From NCBI RefSeq assembly GCF_008039565.1, contig NZ_VDUX01000007.1:62001-126000 (forward strand): a stretch of DNA of 64,000 nucleotides, given 5' to 3'. The DNA is from Aeromicrobium terrae. GTDB taxonomy: Bacteria; Actinomycetota; Actinomycetes; Propionibacteriales; Nocardioidaceae. This document shows, one piece after another, positions 17,536 to 26,232 of this stretch (position 1 is the stretch's first letter; each line of letters starts with the position of its first letter). The notes beneath the pieces are model-generated. The model was given only the letters and a program-made list of their open reading frames with translations, was not told the origin of the DNA and did not search any database. Both the position numbers and the translations under genes were made by a program.

Positions 17536-18950
17536 GCATGGGGGCACCTCCCACGAGCTCTGCGAGTGGGGGAGCGAAAGGACGTGGCTTCGACAAGCTC
17601 AACCACCTGAGAGAGCTGCTGCCGGAGTCCGTCGTCCTCACCGACCCCGACGTCGTCGAGGGGTACCGGTTCGACTGGTCGCAGGACCCGAACGCCGGGA
17701 CGCCGATCGCTGTCGTGCGGGCGGAGGACGCGTCGCAGGTGCAGACCACGGTGCGGTGGGCCGCCGAGCACGGTGTGCCCGTGGTGCCGCGTGGCGCGGG
17801 CAGCGGGCTGTCCGGCGGCTCGAGCGCCGTCGACGGCGGCATCGTGCTCAGCCTGGAGAGGATGCGGGCGATCGAGATCGACACCGAGTGCCAGGTCGCG
17901 GTCGTCGAGCCGGGCGCGTTCAACCGCGAGGTGAAGCTTGCCGCCGCGGAGCACAGGCTCTGGTACCCGCCTGATCCGTCGTCGTACGAGATCTGCTCCA
18001 TCGGCGGCAACATCGCCACCAACGCCGGCGGCCTGTGCTGCGTGAAGTACGGCGTCACCACCGACTACGTGCTCGGCCTCGACGTCGTGCTGGCCGACGG
18101 CCGGCTCGTCACGCTCGGCGGCAAGCGCATCAAGGACGTCGCGGGGCTGAGCCTGCTCAAGCTGTTCGTCGGATCGGAGGGCACGCTCGGCATCGTCACG
18201 CGGGCGATCCTGCGGCTGGTCCCGGAACAGGCCGCGCGGTCGACGCTCGTCGCGACGTTCCCCACGGTCGACGCCTCGGCGCGCGCGGTCGTGGCGATGC
18301 GCCGGACGCTGCGCCCGTCGATGCTCGAGCTGATGGACGCCGCGTCGATCAACGCGGTCGAGGACTATCGGCCGATGGGGCTCGACCGGAGCGCCGGTGC
18401 GCTGCTCGTCGCCCAGTCGGACGCGCCGGCGTCGGCGCGGCCGGAGGAGATCGGCCTGATGCGCGACGCGTGCACCGCCGCGGGCGCCACCGAGGTCTTC
18501 GTCACCGACGACCCGGACGAGGGCGAGCAGTTCGTCGAGGCCCGGCGCGCTGCGTTCCCGGCGATCGAGGCCCGCGGCACGCTCATGCTCGAGGACGTCG
18601 GCGCGGCCGTCCCGCTGCTGCCCGACCTGCTCGCCGCCATCGCCGCCATCGCGGCCGAGCACGACGTCGAGATCCCCGTCGTCGCGCACGCCGGCGACGG
18701 CAACACCCATCCGATCATCGTGTTCGACGAGAAGGACCCCGACTCCGTGCGCCGTGCGGCCGAGGCGTTCGCCGCCGTGATGAAGGCCGCCATCAGGCTC
18801 GGCGGCACCATCACCGGTGAGCACGGCGTGGGCCGGACCAAGAAGTCCGCCCTCCCCGACCAGCTCGGCGAGGACGTCATGGACCTGAACCGCCGGGTCA
18901 AGGAAGCCCTGGATCCGCAGGGAATTCTCAATCCCGGCGCGGTGCTCTGA
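17532..18950 (+). CDS. FAD-binding oxidase, glycolate/D-lactate dehydrogenase (GlcD) type
   Basis: A flavoprotein of the vanillyl-alcohol-oxidase fold, likely oxidising a 2-hydroxy acid. FAD-binding domain: VPVVPRGAGSGLSGGSS, GGNIATNAGGLCCVKYGVT and FVGSEGTLGIVT; C-terminal FAD-linked oxidase domain ends HAGDGNTHPII and GEHGVGRTKK. No iron-sulfur subunit is adjacent. Family homology begins at about residue 24 (LNHLRELLPES). The first 25 codons (start TTG 17532 or ATG 17538) are made of two abutting dispersed repeats, so the natural start is uncertain. Confidence 0.92.
   Translation: MSMGAPPTSSASGGAKGRGFDKLNHLRELLPESVVLTDPDVVEGYRFDWSQDPNAGTPIAVVRAEDASQVQTTVRWAAEHGVPVVPRGAGSGLSGGSSAVDGGIVLSLERMRAIEIDTECQVAVVEPGAFNREVKLAAAEHRLWYPPDPSSYEICSIGGNIATNAGGLCCVKYGVTTDYVLGLDVVLADGRLVTLGGKRIKDVAGLSLLKLFVGSEGTLGIVTRAILRLVPEQAARSTLVATFPTVDASARAVVAMRRTLRPSMLELMDAASINAVEDYRPMGLDRSAGALLVAQSDAPASARPEEIGLMRDACTAAGATEVFVTDDPDEGEQFVEARRAAFPAIEARGTLMLEDVGAAVPLLPDLLAAIAAIAAEHDVEIPVVAHAGDGNTHPIIVFDEKDPDSVRRAAEAFAAVMKAAIRLGGTITGEHGVGRTKKSALPDQLGEDVMDLNRRVKEALDPQGILNPGAVL
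17534..17606. repeat. Two abutting dispersed repeats at the start of the GlcD-type gene
   Basis: First unit, 17534-17575, carries GGGGGCACCTCCC and GAGTGGGGGAG flanking GAGCTCTGC; its other copy is at 37611-37654. Second unit, 17575-17606, contains TTCGACAAGCTCAACCAC and matches the repeat at 31691-31734 in reverse. Both are in frame with the oxidase gene and, if the upstream starts are used, are translated. Confidence 0.8.
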
Positions 18951-18988
18951 GGTCTACAGTGGGGTGATCGGGGACGAGCGAGGTCCCC

Positions 18989-20017
18989 ATGGTCGCGAAG
19001 CTGAGCTCCCTGGTCGTGAGCCTCGTGCTGGCCACCACCGCGTGCAGCAGCGGCAGCGACGAGCCGAAGGCCGCGAGCTCACCCGAGCCCGTTCCGTCGC
19101 CGACCTCCACCTACTCGAAGCTGCCGTCGCACGTTCAGCCGGCGTCGTGGGTCGCCACCGACCTCGAGGAGGCGGACGTGTTCGCCGGGAAGGACTCGAT
19201 CCTGGTCGGGTCCGACACGTCGGTCGTGAGCGTCGACCCGGAGAGGGAGCGGCTGCGCTGGCGGCGTGACGTCCCGGCCTACGACGCGGTGGACGCGTTC
19301 GGCTCGGTGTGGGTGTCGGACGGCGAGGGCGGCGTGGTGCACCGGCTGGACCGCGCGACGGGGAAGATCACCGCGAAGGTCACGATCGAGGACTACCCGA
19401 TCGGGCTCGCGGCCACCACCGACGAGGTGTGGGTGGCGGAGCACCACGGGGGGACGGTGGCGCGCATCGACCCGAAGACCGAGAAGGTCGCGGGCCGCGT
19501 GAAGGTCGGCACCCCAGGCAACGGCGGCCCCATGCGGGTGCTCGCCCACGACGACCGTCTCTACGTCGACATGTTCGACGACAACCGCATCGCCGAGGTC
19601 GACCCCACGAGCGCGACGGTCGTGCGCACGTTCGCCATGCCGAAGCCGTTCGTGGCGTGCGGCCCGATGCGCGTGGTCGACGACGCGCTCTGGGTGACGG
19701 GCTGCCTCGAGGTGGAGCGCGTCGCGCGGATCGACCTCGCGTCCGGGAAGGTCACCGTGAGCGACGACCTCGGCGGCTGGGCCGGTGGGTTCCTCGCGCG
19801 CGGGAGGACCCTCTGGCTGTCCGGCAAGCACACGCCACCGGACTTCACCCGCAGCGGCGGCTTCTTCGTCGCGGTCGACCCAGCCGGCCGCAAGGTCGCG
19901 AGCGTGCCCACGGACACCACCGGCTACTCATCCGTCGAGGCCTTCGGCTCGTGGTGGCTCACCACGAAGGGCGGCGTGGCCCGCTACGACCCGGCCGACC
20001 TGGAGGAGCATTCGTAG
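18989..20017 (+). CDS. Secreted lipoprotein with beta-propeller (NHL/YVTN-like) repeats
   Basis: A 342-aa protein. Signal peptide with lipobox-like TTAC (about residue 16-19), Ser/Pro linker, then repeated blades such as GSVWVSDGEGGVVHRLDRATG, DEVWVAEHHGGTVARIDP and DALWVTGCLEVERVARIDL, the pattern of a YVTN/NHL beta-propeller (first and third strings abbreviated motifs). Such propellers bind ligands or proteins outside the membrane; no enzyme motif is visible. GAGCGAGG precedes ATG 18989. Stops back to back with the convergent acetyltransferase. Confidence 0.8.
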   Translation: MVAKLSSLVVSLVLATTACSSGSDEPKAASSPEPVPSPTSTYSKLPSHVQPASWVATDLEEADVFAGKDSILVGSDTSVVSVDPERERLRWRRDVPAYDAVDAFGSVWVSDGEGGVVHRLDRATGKITAKVTIEDYPIGLAATTDEVWVAEHHGGTVARIDPKTEKVAGRVKVGTPGNGGPMRVLAHDDRLYVDMFDDNRIAEVDPTSATVVRTFAMPKPFVACGPMRVVDDALWVTGCLEVERVARIDLASGKVTVSDDLGGWAGGFLARGRTLWLSGKHTPPDFTRSGGFFVAVDPAGRKVASVPTDTTGYSSVEAFGSWWLTTKGGVARYDPADLEEHS

Positions 20018-20485
20018 CTACGCGAGGACGAGCGCGACCTCGTCGATCTCCCCGTCGCGCGCGAGCGCGTACCCCGAGTCGTGACCGACGACCTGGAAGC
20101 CACACTTCTCGAGCACCCGGACCGAAGCGGCGTTGTCTGCGGCCGCGTGGGCGTGCATCGGGCGGGTGCCGTCCAGCTCGAGCAGCAGCGTCAGCGCGGT
20201 GGTGGCGACGCCGCGGCCCCAGTGCTGCGGGTCGATCCAGTAGGTGACCTCCCGCTCGTCCGGGTCGCCGAACGTGGCGACGTTCCCGGCGACCGCCCCG
20301 TCGGCCACGACCGTGCGCGGCAGGATGCTCGGGTCGGCCAGGATCTTCGCCCAGTGGACGTCGAAGGCGTCGCGGTCGTAGTGGTACGGCCGGGTGAAGG
20401 CGGCCATGCGCTGGGCTTCCGGGTCGCGCAGGTGGGTCCAGAAGATCGGGAGGTCGGCGGCCTCGATCTTGCGCAGCTCGATCAC
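20018..20485 (-). CDS. GNAT family N-acetyltransferase
   Basis: A 155-aa acetyltransferase. The acetyl-CoA pyrophosphate loop is in DPQHWGRGVATTALTLLL (about 85-103), and the C-terminal segment AADNAASVRVLEKCGFQVVG is the standard GNAT ending. It resembles RimJ/RimL-type enzymes acting on amino groups. The acceptor is unknown. Promoter overlaps that of the divergent aminotransferase gene (50 bases between starts). Confidence 0.88.
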   Translation of the reverse strand: MIELRKIEAADLPIFWTHLRDPEAQRMAAFTRPYHYDRDAFDVHWAKILADPSILPRTVVADGAVAGNVATFGDPDEREVTYWIDPQHWGRGVATTALTLLLELDGTRPMHAHAAADNAASVRVLEKCGFQVVGHDSGYALARDGEIDEVALVLA

Positions 20486-20521
20486 GACGGAATCGTGTCA
20501 CGGCGCTCTGACAGCGCCCGG

Positions 20522-20527
20522 TAGCGT
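20522..20527 (+). promoter_or_regulatory. -10 box for leaderless start of aminotransferase gene
   Basis: TAGCGT ends seven bases before ATG 20535; no Shine-Dalgarno sequence is visible. Confidence 0.45.
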
Positions 20528-20534
20528 CGCGGGC

Positions 20535-21623
20535 ATGGAGATCCCCCACCGCCACCTGTTCGGCCCCGGCCCCACGAACCCGTACCCGGGGGCCACGGCG
20601 GCGTTCGCCGATCCCCTGCTCGGGCACCTCGACCCGGTGTTCCTGGAGCTGATGGACGAGACGTGCGCGATGCTCCGCCAGGTGTGGGGCACCGACAACG
20701 CCCGAACCATCCCGCTGTCGGCCACCGGCTCGGCGGGCATGGAAGCCGCGTTCGTGAACACGGTGCACGAGGGCGACGTCGTGGTGGTCGCGGTCAATGG
20801 ACTCTTCGGCCAGCGCATGTGCGACGTGGCGGCCCGCTGCGGCGCCGAGGTGGTGCCGGTCGAGCACGAGTGGGGCCAGCCGGTCGACGTCGACCGCGTG
20901 CTGTCCGCCCAGCCGTCGCCGGCGATCATCGCGGCCGTGCACGCCGAGACCTCCACGGGCGTGCGCTCCGACATCGCGGCGCTCGGCGCCGACAAGGGGG
21001 ACGCGCTGCTGCTCGTCGACGCGGTCACGAGCATCGCCGGCATCGAGCTGCGCGCCGACGACTGGGGCATCGACGTCGGCTACGCCGGCACGCAGAAGTG
21101 CATCGGCGTCGCGCCGGGGCTCGCGCCGTTCACGATCAACGACCGCGCGTTCGAGCGTCGGGTCGAGAAGCCGCGTTCCTGGTACCTCGACCTCGGGCTG
21201 CTCGGTGGCTACGTCGGCGAGGCGTCCGGCTCGGGCGGCCGCACCTACCACCACACGGCGCCGACGGCGATGGTCGCGAGCCTGCACGCCGGTCTCGCGC
21301 GGATCCTCGACGAGGGCCTGCCCGCCGTCTGGGAGCGGCACGCGGCTGCCGGAAAGCTGCTCCAGGACGGCCTGGAGGAGCGCGGCCTCGAGCTGTTCGC
21401 CGCCGAGGGCCACCGCCTGCCCGAGCTCACCACGGTCAAGGTGCCCGACGGCGTCGACTCGGCCACCGTCCGCAAGGCGCTGCTCGAGAAGCACAGCATC
21501 GAGATCGGTGCCGGTGCCGGTGCCTACGCGTCGTCCGTCTGGCGCATCGGCCTCATGGGCCCCAACGCCACGCCGGAGTCCGTCGAGCTGATCCTCGCGG
21601 CCCTCGACGACGTGCTCGCCTAG
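20535..21623 (+). CDS. Class V aminotransferase (alanine-glyoxylate / serine-pyruvate type)
   Basis: A 362-aa PLP enzyme. GPGPTNPYPGATAAF matches the N-terminal signature of alanine-glyoxylate aminotransferases; ATGSAGMEAAFVN binds the cofactor phosphate, HAETSTGVRSDI and LLLVDAVTSIAG supply the ring contacts, and GTQKCIGVAPGLAP contains the Schiff-base lysine. Start ATG 20535 gives the normal N-terminus. It could also act in serine or glycine metabolism or on another 2-oxo acid. Its stop overlaps the TetR gene stop on the other strand by four bases. Confidence 0.92.
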   Translation: MEIPHRHLFGPGPTNPYPGATAAFADPLLGHLDPVFLELMDETCAMLRQVWGTDNARTIPLSATGSAGMEAAFVNTVHEGDVVVVAVNGLFGQRMCDVAARCGAEVVPVEHEWGQPVDVDRVLSAQPSPAIIAAVHAETSTGVRSDIAALGADKGDALLLVDAVTSIAGIELRADDWGIDVGYAGTQKCIGVAPGLAPFTINDRAFERRVEKPRSWYLDLGLLGGYVGEASGSGGRTYHHTAPTAMVASLHAGLARILDEGLPAVWERHAAAGKLLQDGLEERGLELFAAEGHRLPELTTVKVPDGVDSATVRKALLEKHSIEIGAGAGAYASSVWRIGLMGPNATPESVELILAALDDVLA

Positions 21624-22147
21624 AGCACGTCGAGCCGCTTGAGCACGGCGCGGACGTGCTTGAGGGCACTCTTCTCGGCGAGGCCGGTGGTGTCGTCGAA
21701 GTAGAGGCCGTCGCCGATGAGCTGGATGGTGCGGGCGAGGGCCTCGTCGCCGAGGTGCTCGCGCAGGACGGCGAACCAGCCGTCGCGGAGGTCGGCCAGC
21801 GCGGCGCCGGCGCGCGAGTCGTTCTCCTGCGCGATGCGGGCGGCGGCGGTGAGGGCGCGGTCGAAGTCGCTGCCGTTGTTCACCGACGTCTCGAGGTAGT
21901 AGGCGACGGGCCCGTTCTTCGCAGCCGCCATCCGCTCGGCGTCGGCCGCCCCCATCTCGCGGAGCCGCTCGAGCATGGCGTCGACGAGCTCGTCCTTGCT
22001 CGGGAAGTGGTAGAGCAGGCCGCCCTTGGAGACGTCGGCCTCGGCGGCGACGGCGTCGAGAGTGGCGGCCCGGCTGCCGGCGGTGACGAGCAGCGTCTCG
22101 AAGGCGTCGAGCAGCCGGTCACGCGTCGATCGCTCCGTGGCCGGCAT
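21620..22147 (-). CDS. TetR family regulator of the adjacent MFS transporter
   Basis: A 175-aa TetR repressor: helix-turn-helix in residues 8-55 with TLDAVAAEADVSKGGLLYHF, followed by a ligand-binding all-helical domain. It is divergent from the MFS gene and the 26-bp inverted repeat at 22189-22214 lies between them, so autoregulation and ligand-relieved repression of the pump is the expected arrangement. ATG 22147 is chosen over an upstream open frame that would run into the operator. Confidence 0.9.
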   Translation of the reverse strand: MPATERSTRDRLLDAFETLLVTAGSRAATLDAVAAEADVSKGGLLYHFPSKDELVDAMLERLREMGAADAERMAAAKNGPVAYYLETSVNNGSDFDRALTAAARIAQENDSRAGAALADLRDGWFAVLREHLGDEALARTIQLIGDGLYFDDTTGLAEKSALKHVRAVLKRLDVL

Positions 22148-22188
22148 GCGGTGAGCATAGCGTCCGAGATCACAGTGGTCGGCGTTTG

Positions 22189-22214
22189 AACTGTACCGTC
22201 TGGACGGTATAGTT
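22189..22214. promoter_or_regulatory. TetR operator, 26-bp inverted repeat
   Basis: AACT-G-TACCGTC-TG-GACGGTA-T-AGTT is symmetric except at one pair. It ends six bases before the MFS start and so overlaps its promoter. Confidence 0.85.
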
Positions 22215-22220
22215 GAGCGG

Positions 22221-23732
22221 GTGACCTTGATCGACGTTCGCCCGCACCGGGCCGGTCCCCGCGAGTGGCTCGCCCTCGCGGTCATCGTGCTGCCCGTGCT
22301 GCTGACGTCCATCGACAACACGGTGCTCACGTTCGCGTTGCCGCAGGTCAGCGTCGCCCTGCGTCCCACCGGCGAGCAGCTGATGTGGCTCGTCGACATC
22401 TATCCGCTGATGCTCGCCGGCCTGCTCGTGGCCGCCGGCAGCCTCGGTGACCGCATCGGCCGTCGCCGCCTCCTGCTCATCGGCGCCACCGGCTTCGGCG
22501 CCGCGTCGGTGCTCGCCGCGTTCAGCCCGTCCGCCGAGGCGCTGCTGGGCGCCCGCGCGCTGCTCGGCGTCTTCGGCGCGACGCTCATGCCGTCGACGCT
22601 CTCGCTCATCCGCACGGTCTTCGCTCATCGCGCAGACCGACGCGTCGCCGTGGCCGTCTGGGCTGCGACGTTCGCCGGCGGCTCCGCCCTCGGCCCGGTC
22701 GTCGGCGGCTACCTGCTCGAGCACTTCTGGTGGGGCTCGGTGTTCCTGGTCAACGTGCCGATCATCGTGGTCTTCCTCGCGACGGCCGTCCTGCTCGTGC
22801 CCGAGTCGCGCGACCCGAACCCCGGCCGCATCGACGTCCCCGGGATCGTCTGGTCGATGACGGCGATGCTGCCGTTCGTCTACGGCATCAAGCAGATCGC
22901 CGAGCACGGCGTCGGCCAGCACGTGCTGATGGCGCTCGGGATCAGTGCGGTCGGCGGCGCGCTCTTCGTGCACCGCCAGGCCACCGCGGCCAACCCGCTG
23001 ATCGACCTGTCGCTGTTCTCCGACCGCGTCTTCACCGGTGCGATCGTCGCGAACCTGCTCAGCCTGATGGGCTACGCAGGCTTCCTGTTCTTCGCGGCGC
23101 AGTTCCTGCAGCTCGTCGCCGGCCTGAGCCCGATGTCGGCGGCCGCGGTGCTGGTGCCCGGGCTGCTGGTGACGATCGTCGCCGGCCTCGTCGTCGTGCG
23201 CATCGTCCGGCACGCACCGGTGCGCGTCGTGGTGAGCGTGAGCTTCGGCCTCTCGGCCGCCGGCTACGCGATCGCCGCGATCGGCACGCCCACGGTCTGG
23301 ACGGTGATGATCGCGTTCGCCGTCATGGGCCTGGGCATCGGCTTCGCCGAGACGCTCACCAACGACGTGATGCTGTCCAGCGTCCCGGTCGACCGGGCCG
23401 GCGCCGCGTCGGCTATCTCCGAGACCGCCTACGAGATCGGCGCCGTGCTGGGCACCGCCGTGCTCGGCAGCGTCCTGACGATGACGTACCGCGAGCAGCT
23501 GACCATTCCGGCGGTGGCGCGCTTCGGCAGCCACGACTCCGCGTTCGAGACGCTCGGCGGCACGATGGAGCAGGCGAAGAACTTCCCGAACTCGCTTGGC
23601 GACGAGCTGATCGGGTCCGCCCACCAGGCGTTCGACCTCGCGGTGCAGACCACGTCGGCGGTGGCGATCCTGGTCGCCCTCGGCGCCGCGGTCGTCAGCT
23701 GGCGGACGTTGCGTGGTGCATCCGTCGACTGA
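22221..23732 (+). CDS. MFS drug-resistance transporter, DHA2 (14-helix) family
   Basis: A 503-aa major facilitator with about 14 helices. Motif A GSLGDRIGRRRLLLIG follows helix 2; LLTSIDNTVLTFALP in helix 1 is the DHA2 (EmrB/QacA-type) motif D1 region; RALLGVFGATLMPSTLSLIR is motif B/C-like. Expected to export hydrophobic cations or antibiotics by proton antiport. GTG start lies just beyond the TetR operator. Confidence 0.93.
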   Translation: MTLIDVRPHRAGPREWLALAVIVLPVLLTSIDNTVLTFALPQVSVALRPTGEQLMWLVDIYPLMLAGLLVAAGSLGDRIGRRRLLLIGATGFGAASVLAAFSPSAEALLGARALLGVFGATLMPSTLSLIRTVFAHRADRRVAVAVWAATFAGGSALGPVVGGYLLEHFWWGSVFLVNVPIIVVFLATAVLLVPESRDPNPGRIDVPGIVWSMTAMLPFVYGIKQIAEHGVGQHVLMALGISAVGGALFVHRQATAANPLIDLSLFSDRVFTGAIVANLLSLMGYAGFLFFAAQFLQLVAGLSPMSAAAVLVPGLLVTIVAGLVVVRIVRHAPVRVVVSVSFGLSAAGYAIAAIGTPTVWTVMIAFAVMGLGIGFAETLTNDVMLSSVPVDRAGAASAISETAYEIGAVLGTAVLGSVLTMTYREQLTIPAVARFGSHDSAFETLGGTMEQAKNFPNSLGDELIGSAHQAFDLAVQTTSAVAILVALGAAVVSWRTLRGASVD

Positions 23733-23739
23733 TCCGATC

Positions 23740-23745
23740 TAGTCT
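23740..23745 (+). promoter_or_regulatory. -10 box for leaderless start of lipoprotein gene
   Basis: TAGTCT ends six bases before GTG 23752. Confidence 0.5.
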
Positions 23746-23751
23746 CGGACG

Positions 23752-24600
23752 GTGCGCCGCCTCGTCGTCCTGCTCCTCCTCGCCACCGCACTCACCTCGT
23801 GCGGTGGCGACGACACCGTCGACGTCCCGAAGGGCGTCACCGTCCGGCTTGAGCAGGTGCGCCAGGACCTGCAGAACCGGAAGTTCTCGGTGCAGGTCGT
23901 CAACCACGGCACGACGTCGATCACCGTGGAGAAGGCGCGGCTCGAGTCCGGCCGGCTGCCCAAGGCGGCCGTCTACACCGGACCGGCGGTCATCGAGCCG
24001 GGCACGGAGGTGAACCTCACGACGGAGATGCCACCCGCCCGCTGCGGTCGCGGCCTCGACGCGACGGTGCGCCTCACGTACTCCGTCGACGACGGCAAGA
24101 CCGTCGAGTCGACCGTGAAGCCGACCGATCACTTCGGCAGCGTCGGCCGGTTCATGAAGCGCGACTGCGCGGCCCGCACGCTCGGGAAGCTCGTGATCGA
24201 TGACCGGCTGACCGTGCGGGGAAAGGGCAAGAACGCGACGATCTCCGTCGGCTTCACCGTCACCCCGCCGGCGAAGGGCGACCCCGTCCACCTCGTCCGC
24301 GTCGACGGCTCCACGCTGCTGGCGCCGGAGAGCGATGCCGCCACGACGATCGACCGGACCACCGAGCCCGGAGGCGAGCCGCTGCACGCCGAGGTCACGT
24401 TCATCCCGAACCGGTGCGACGTCCACGTCGTCGCCGAGGACCGCACCGGCGGCATCGTGCCGCTGCGACTGGAGTCCAAGGCGTTCGGGTCGTCGCCGAT
24501 CTACCTGCGCTTCAAGGAGCCGCAGAAGGCGCAGATCTTCGACTACCTGGCCGAGCGCTGCGGCTTCGGCAAGGTGCAGGACCCGCTCAACGCGCCCTGA
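23752..24600 (+). CDS. Hypothetical lipoprotein
   Basis: A 282-aa protein with a short basic N-terminus, hydrophobic stretch and lipobox LTSC (about residues 14-17), so it should be exported and lipidated. The mature part looks beta-rich, with two similar halves that each carry paired cysteines (RCGRG / RDCA and NRCD / RCGFG). No named family was recognised. GTG 23752 is supported by the -10 spacing. It stands 45 bases before the glutamate-synthase-like gene, which has its own candidate -10 box, so joint transcription is uncertain. Confidence 0.8.
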   Translation: MRRLVVLLLLATALTSCGGDDTVDVPKGVTVRLEQVRQDLQNRKFSVQVVNHGTTSITVEKARLESGRLPKAAVYTGPAVIEPGTEVNLTTEMPPARCGRGLDATVRLTYSVDDGKTVESTVKPTDHFGSVGRFMKRDCAARTLGKLVIDDRLTVRGKGKNATISVGFTVTPPAKGDPVHLVRVDGSTLLAPESDAATTIDRTTEPGGEPLHAEVTFIPNRCDVHVVAEDRTGGIVPLRLESKAFGSSPIYLRFKEPQKAQIFDYLAERCGFGKVQDPLNAP

Positions 24601-24645
24601 TCCGATCCGAGTGACACCCGCCACGACCGGTGCGACGATGACGCC

Positions 24646-26232
24646 ATGGTCCGGTGGTTCACCGTCTTCATGCTCCTCGTCATCGCGGGGATGGCCACCT
24701 CGCTCGCCTTCGCGTTCAAGGCCGCCTGGATCATCGCCGTGCCGCTGGTGTTCTTCGCCGTCCTCGGCGTCTACGACGTCGTGCAGAAGCGGCACAGCAT
24801 CCTGCGCAACTACCCGGTCCTCGGGCACGCGCGGTTCCTGCTCGAGCACATCCGGCCCGAGATCCAGCAGTACTTCATCGAGGCGAACACCGAGGGCAAG
24901 CCGTTCGACCGCGAGGTGCGCGACCTCGTCTACGACCGCGCCAAGGGCAACCACGGCGAGGAGCCCTTCGGCACCAAGCGCGACGTCACGGCCGTCGGCT
25001 ACGAGTTCGTGGCTCACTCGCTGCGGGCCAAGCCGAAGCCCGACGGAGGAGCGCCGCGCGTCCGAGTGGGCGGGCCGCACTGCACGAAGCCGTACGACAT
25101 CGCGCTGCTGAACGTCTCGGCGATGAGCTTCGGGTCGCTGTCCGGCAACGCGATCCAGGCGCTGAACGGCGGCGCCGCGCTCGGCGGGTTCGCGCACGAC
25201 ACCGGCGAGGGCTCGATCAGCAAGCACCACACCCGGTTCGGCGGCGACCTGATCATGGAGGTCGCGTCGGGCTACTTCGGCTGCCGTACCGAGGACGGCC
25301 ACTTCGACCCGGACCGGTTCGCCGAGCGGGCGACGCTCGACCAGGTGAAGGCCATCAACATCAAGCTGTCGCAGGGCGCGAAGCCCGGGCTCGGCGGCTT
25401 GCTCCCGGGGTCGAAGGTGAACGCCGAGGTGGCCGAGGCGCGCGGCGTACCGATCGGCCAGACCGTCATCTCCCCGCCGGCGCACAACGCCTTCGACTCG
25501 CCGCTCGGGCTGATCGACTTCATCCAGCAGCTGCGCGAGCTCAGCGGCGGCAAGCCCGTCGGGTTCAAGCTCTGCATCGGCTCGCGTCGCGAGTTCCTGG
25601 CCATCTGCAAGGCGATGATCGAGACCGGCAACGGGCCGGACTTCATCATCGTCGACGGGTCGGAGGGCGGCACCGGTGCCGGACCCGTCGAGTTCGAGGA
25701 CAACGTCGGGATGCCGCTGACCGAGGGCCTGATGTTCGTGCACAACTCGCTCGTCGGCTGCGGGCTGCGGGAGAACGTGAAGATCGGCGTGAGCGGCAAG
25801 GTCGCCACCGGCATCGACATCGTCAAGCGCATCTGCCAGGGCGCCGACTTCACCCTCGCGGCCAGGGCGATGATGTTCGCCGTCGGCTGCATCCAGGCGC
25901 AGACGTGCCACACCAACACGTGCCCGGTCGGCGTCGCGACGCAGGACCCGTGGCGCTCGCGCGCCCTCGTCGTCGAGGACAAGCGGCACCGGGTCCACCA
26001 GTTCCAGGAGAAGACGGTGAACAGCGCGATGCAGATCGTCGCGTCGATGGGCCTGGACTCGTTCGACCAGCTCAATCCGCGCAAGCTGTTCCGCCGCGTC
26101 GACCCGCAGGTCACGAAGACGTACTACGACCTGTTCGAGTGGCTCGAGCCCGACCAGCTACTGTCCGACGTCCCGGAGCACTGGCGGCGCGACTGGAAGG
26201 CCGCGTCACCCAAGACGTTCGACCCTGTCTAG
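24646..26232 (+). CDS. FMN-binding glutamate synthase family protein, membrane anchored
   Basis: A 528-aa protein with an N-terminal hydrophobic region (about 3-45, one or two helices) followed by a glutamate synthase central/FMN barrel: FGSLSGNAIQALNGGAALGG, KLSQGAKPGLGGLLPG, IVDGSEGGTGAGP and the cysteine cluster CHTNTCPVGVATQDP that binds a 3Fe-4S centre in GltB. It lacks the amidotransferase domain and no GltD is nearby, so it is not complete glutamate synthase. Substrate unknown. ATG 24646 has GACGAT six bases upstream, a leaderless-type arrangement. Confidence 0.88.
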   Translation: MVRWFTVFMLLVIAGMATSLAFAFKAAWIIAVPLVFFAVLGVYDVVQKRHSILRNYPVLGHARFLLEHIRPEIQQYFIEANTEGKPFDREVRDLVYDRAKGNHGEEPFGTKRDVTAVGYEFVAHSLRAKPKPDGGAPRVRVGGPHCTKPYDIALLNVSAMSFGSLSGNAIQALNGGAALGGFAHDTGEGSISKHHTRFGGDLIMEVASGYFGCRTEDGHFDPDRFAERATLDQVKAINIKLSQGAKPGLGGLLPGSKVNAEVAEARGVPIGQTVISPPAHNAFDSPLGLIDFIQQLRELSGGKPVGFKLCIGSRREFLAICKAMIETGNGPDFIIVDGSEGGTGAGPVEFEDNVGMPLTEGLMFVHNSLVGCGLRENVKIGVSGKVATGIDIVKRICQGADFTLAARAMMFAVGCIQAQTCHTNTCPVGVATQDPWRSRALVVEDKRHRVHQFQEKTVNSAMQIVASMGLDSFDQLNPRKLFRRVDPQVTKTYYDLFEWLEPDQLLSDVPEHWRRDWKAASPKTFDPV

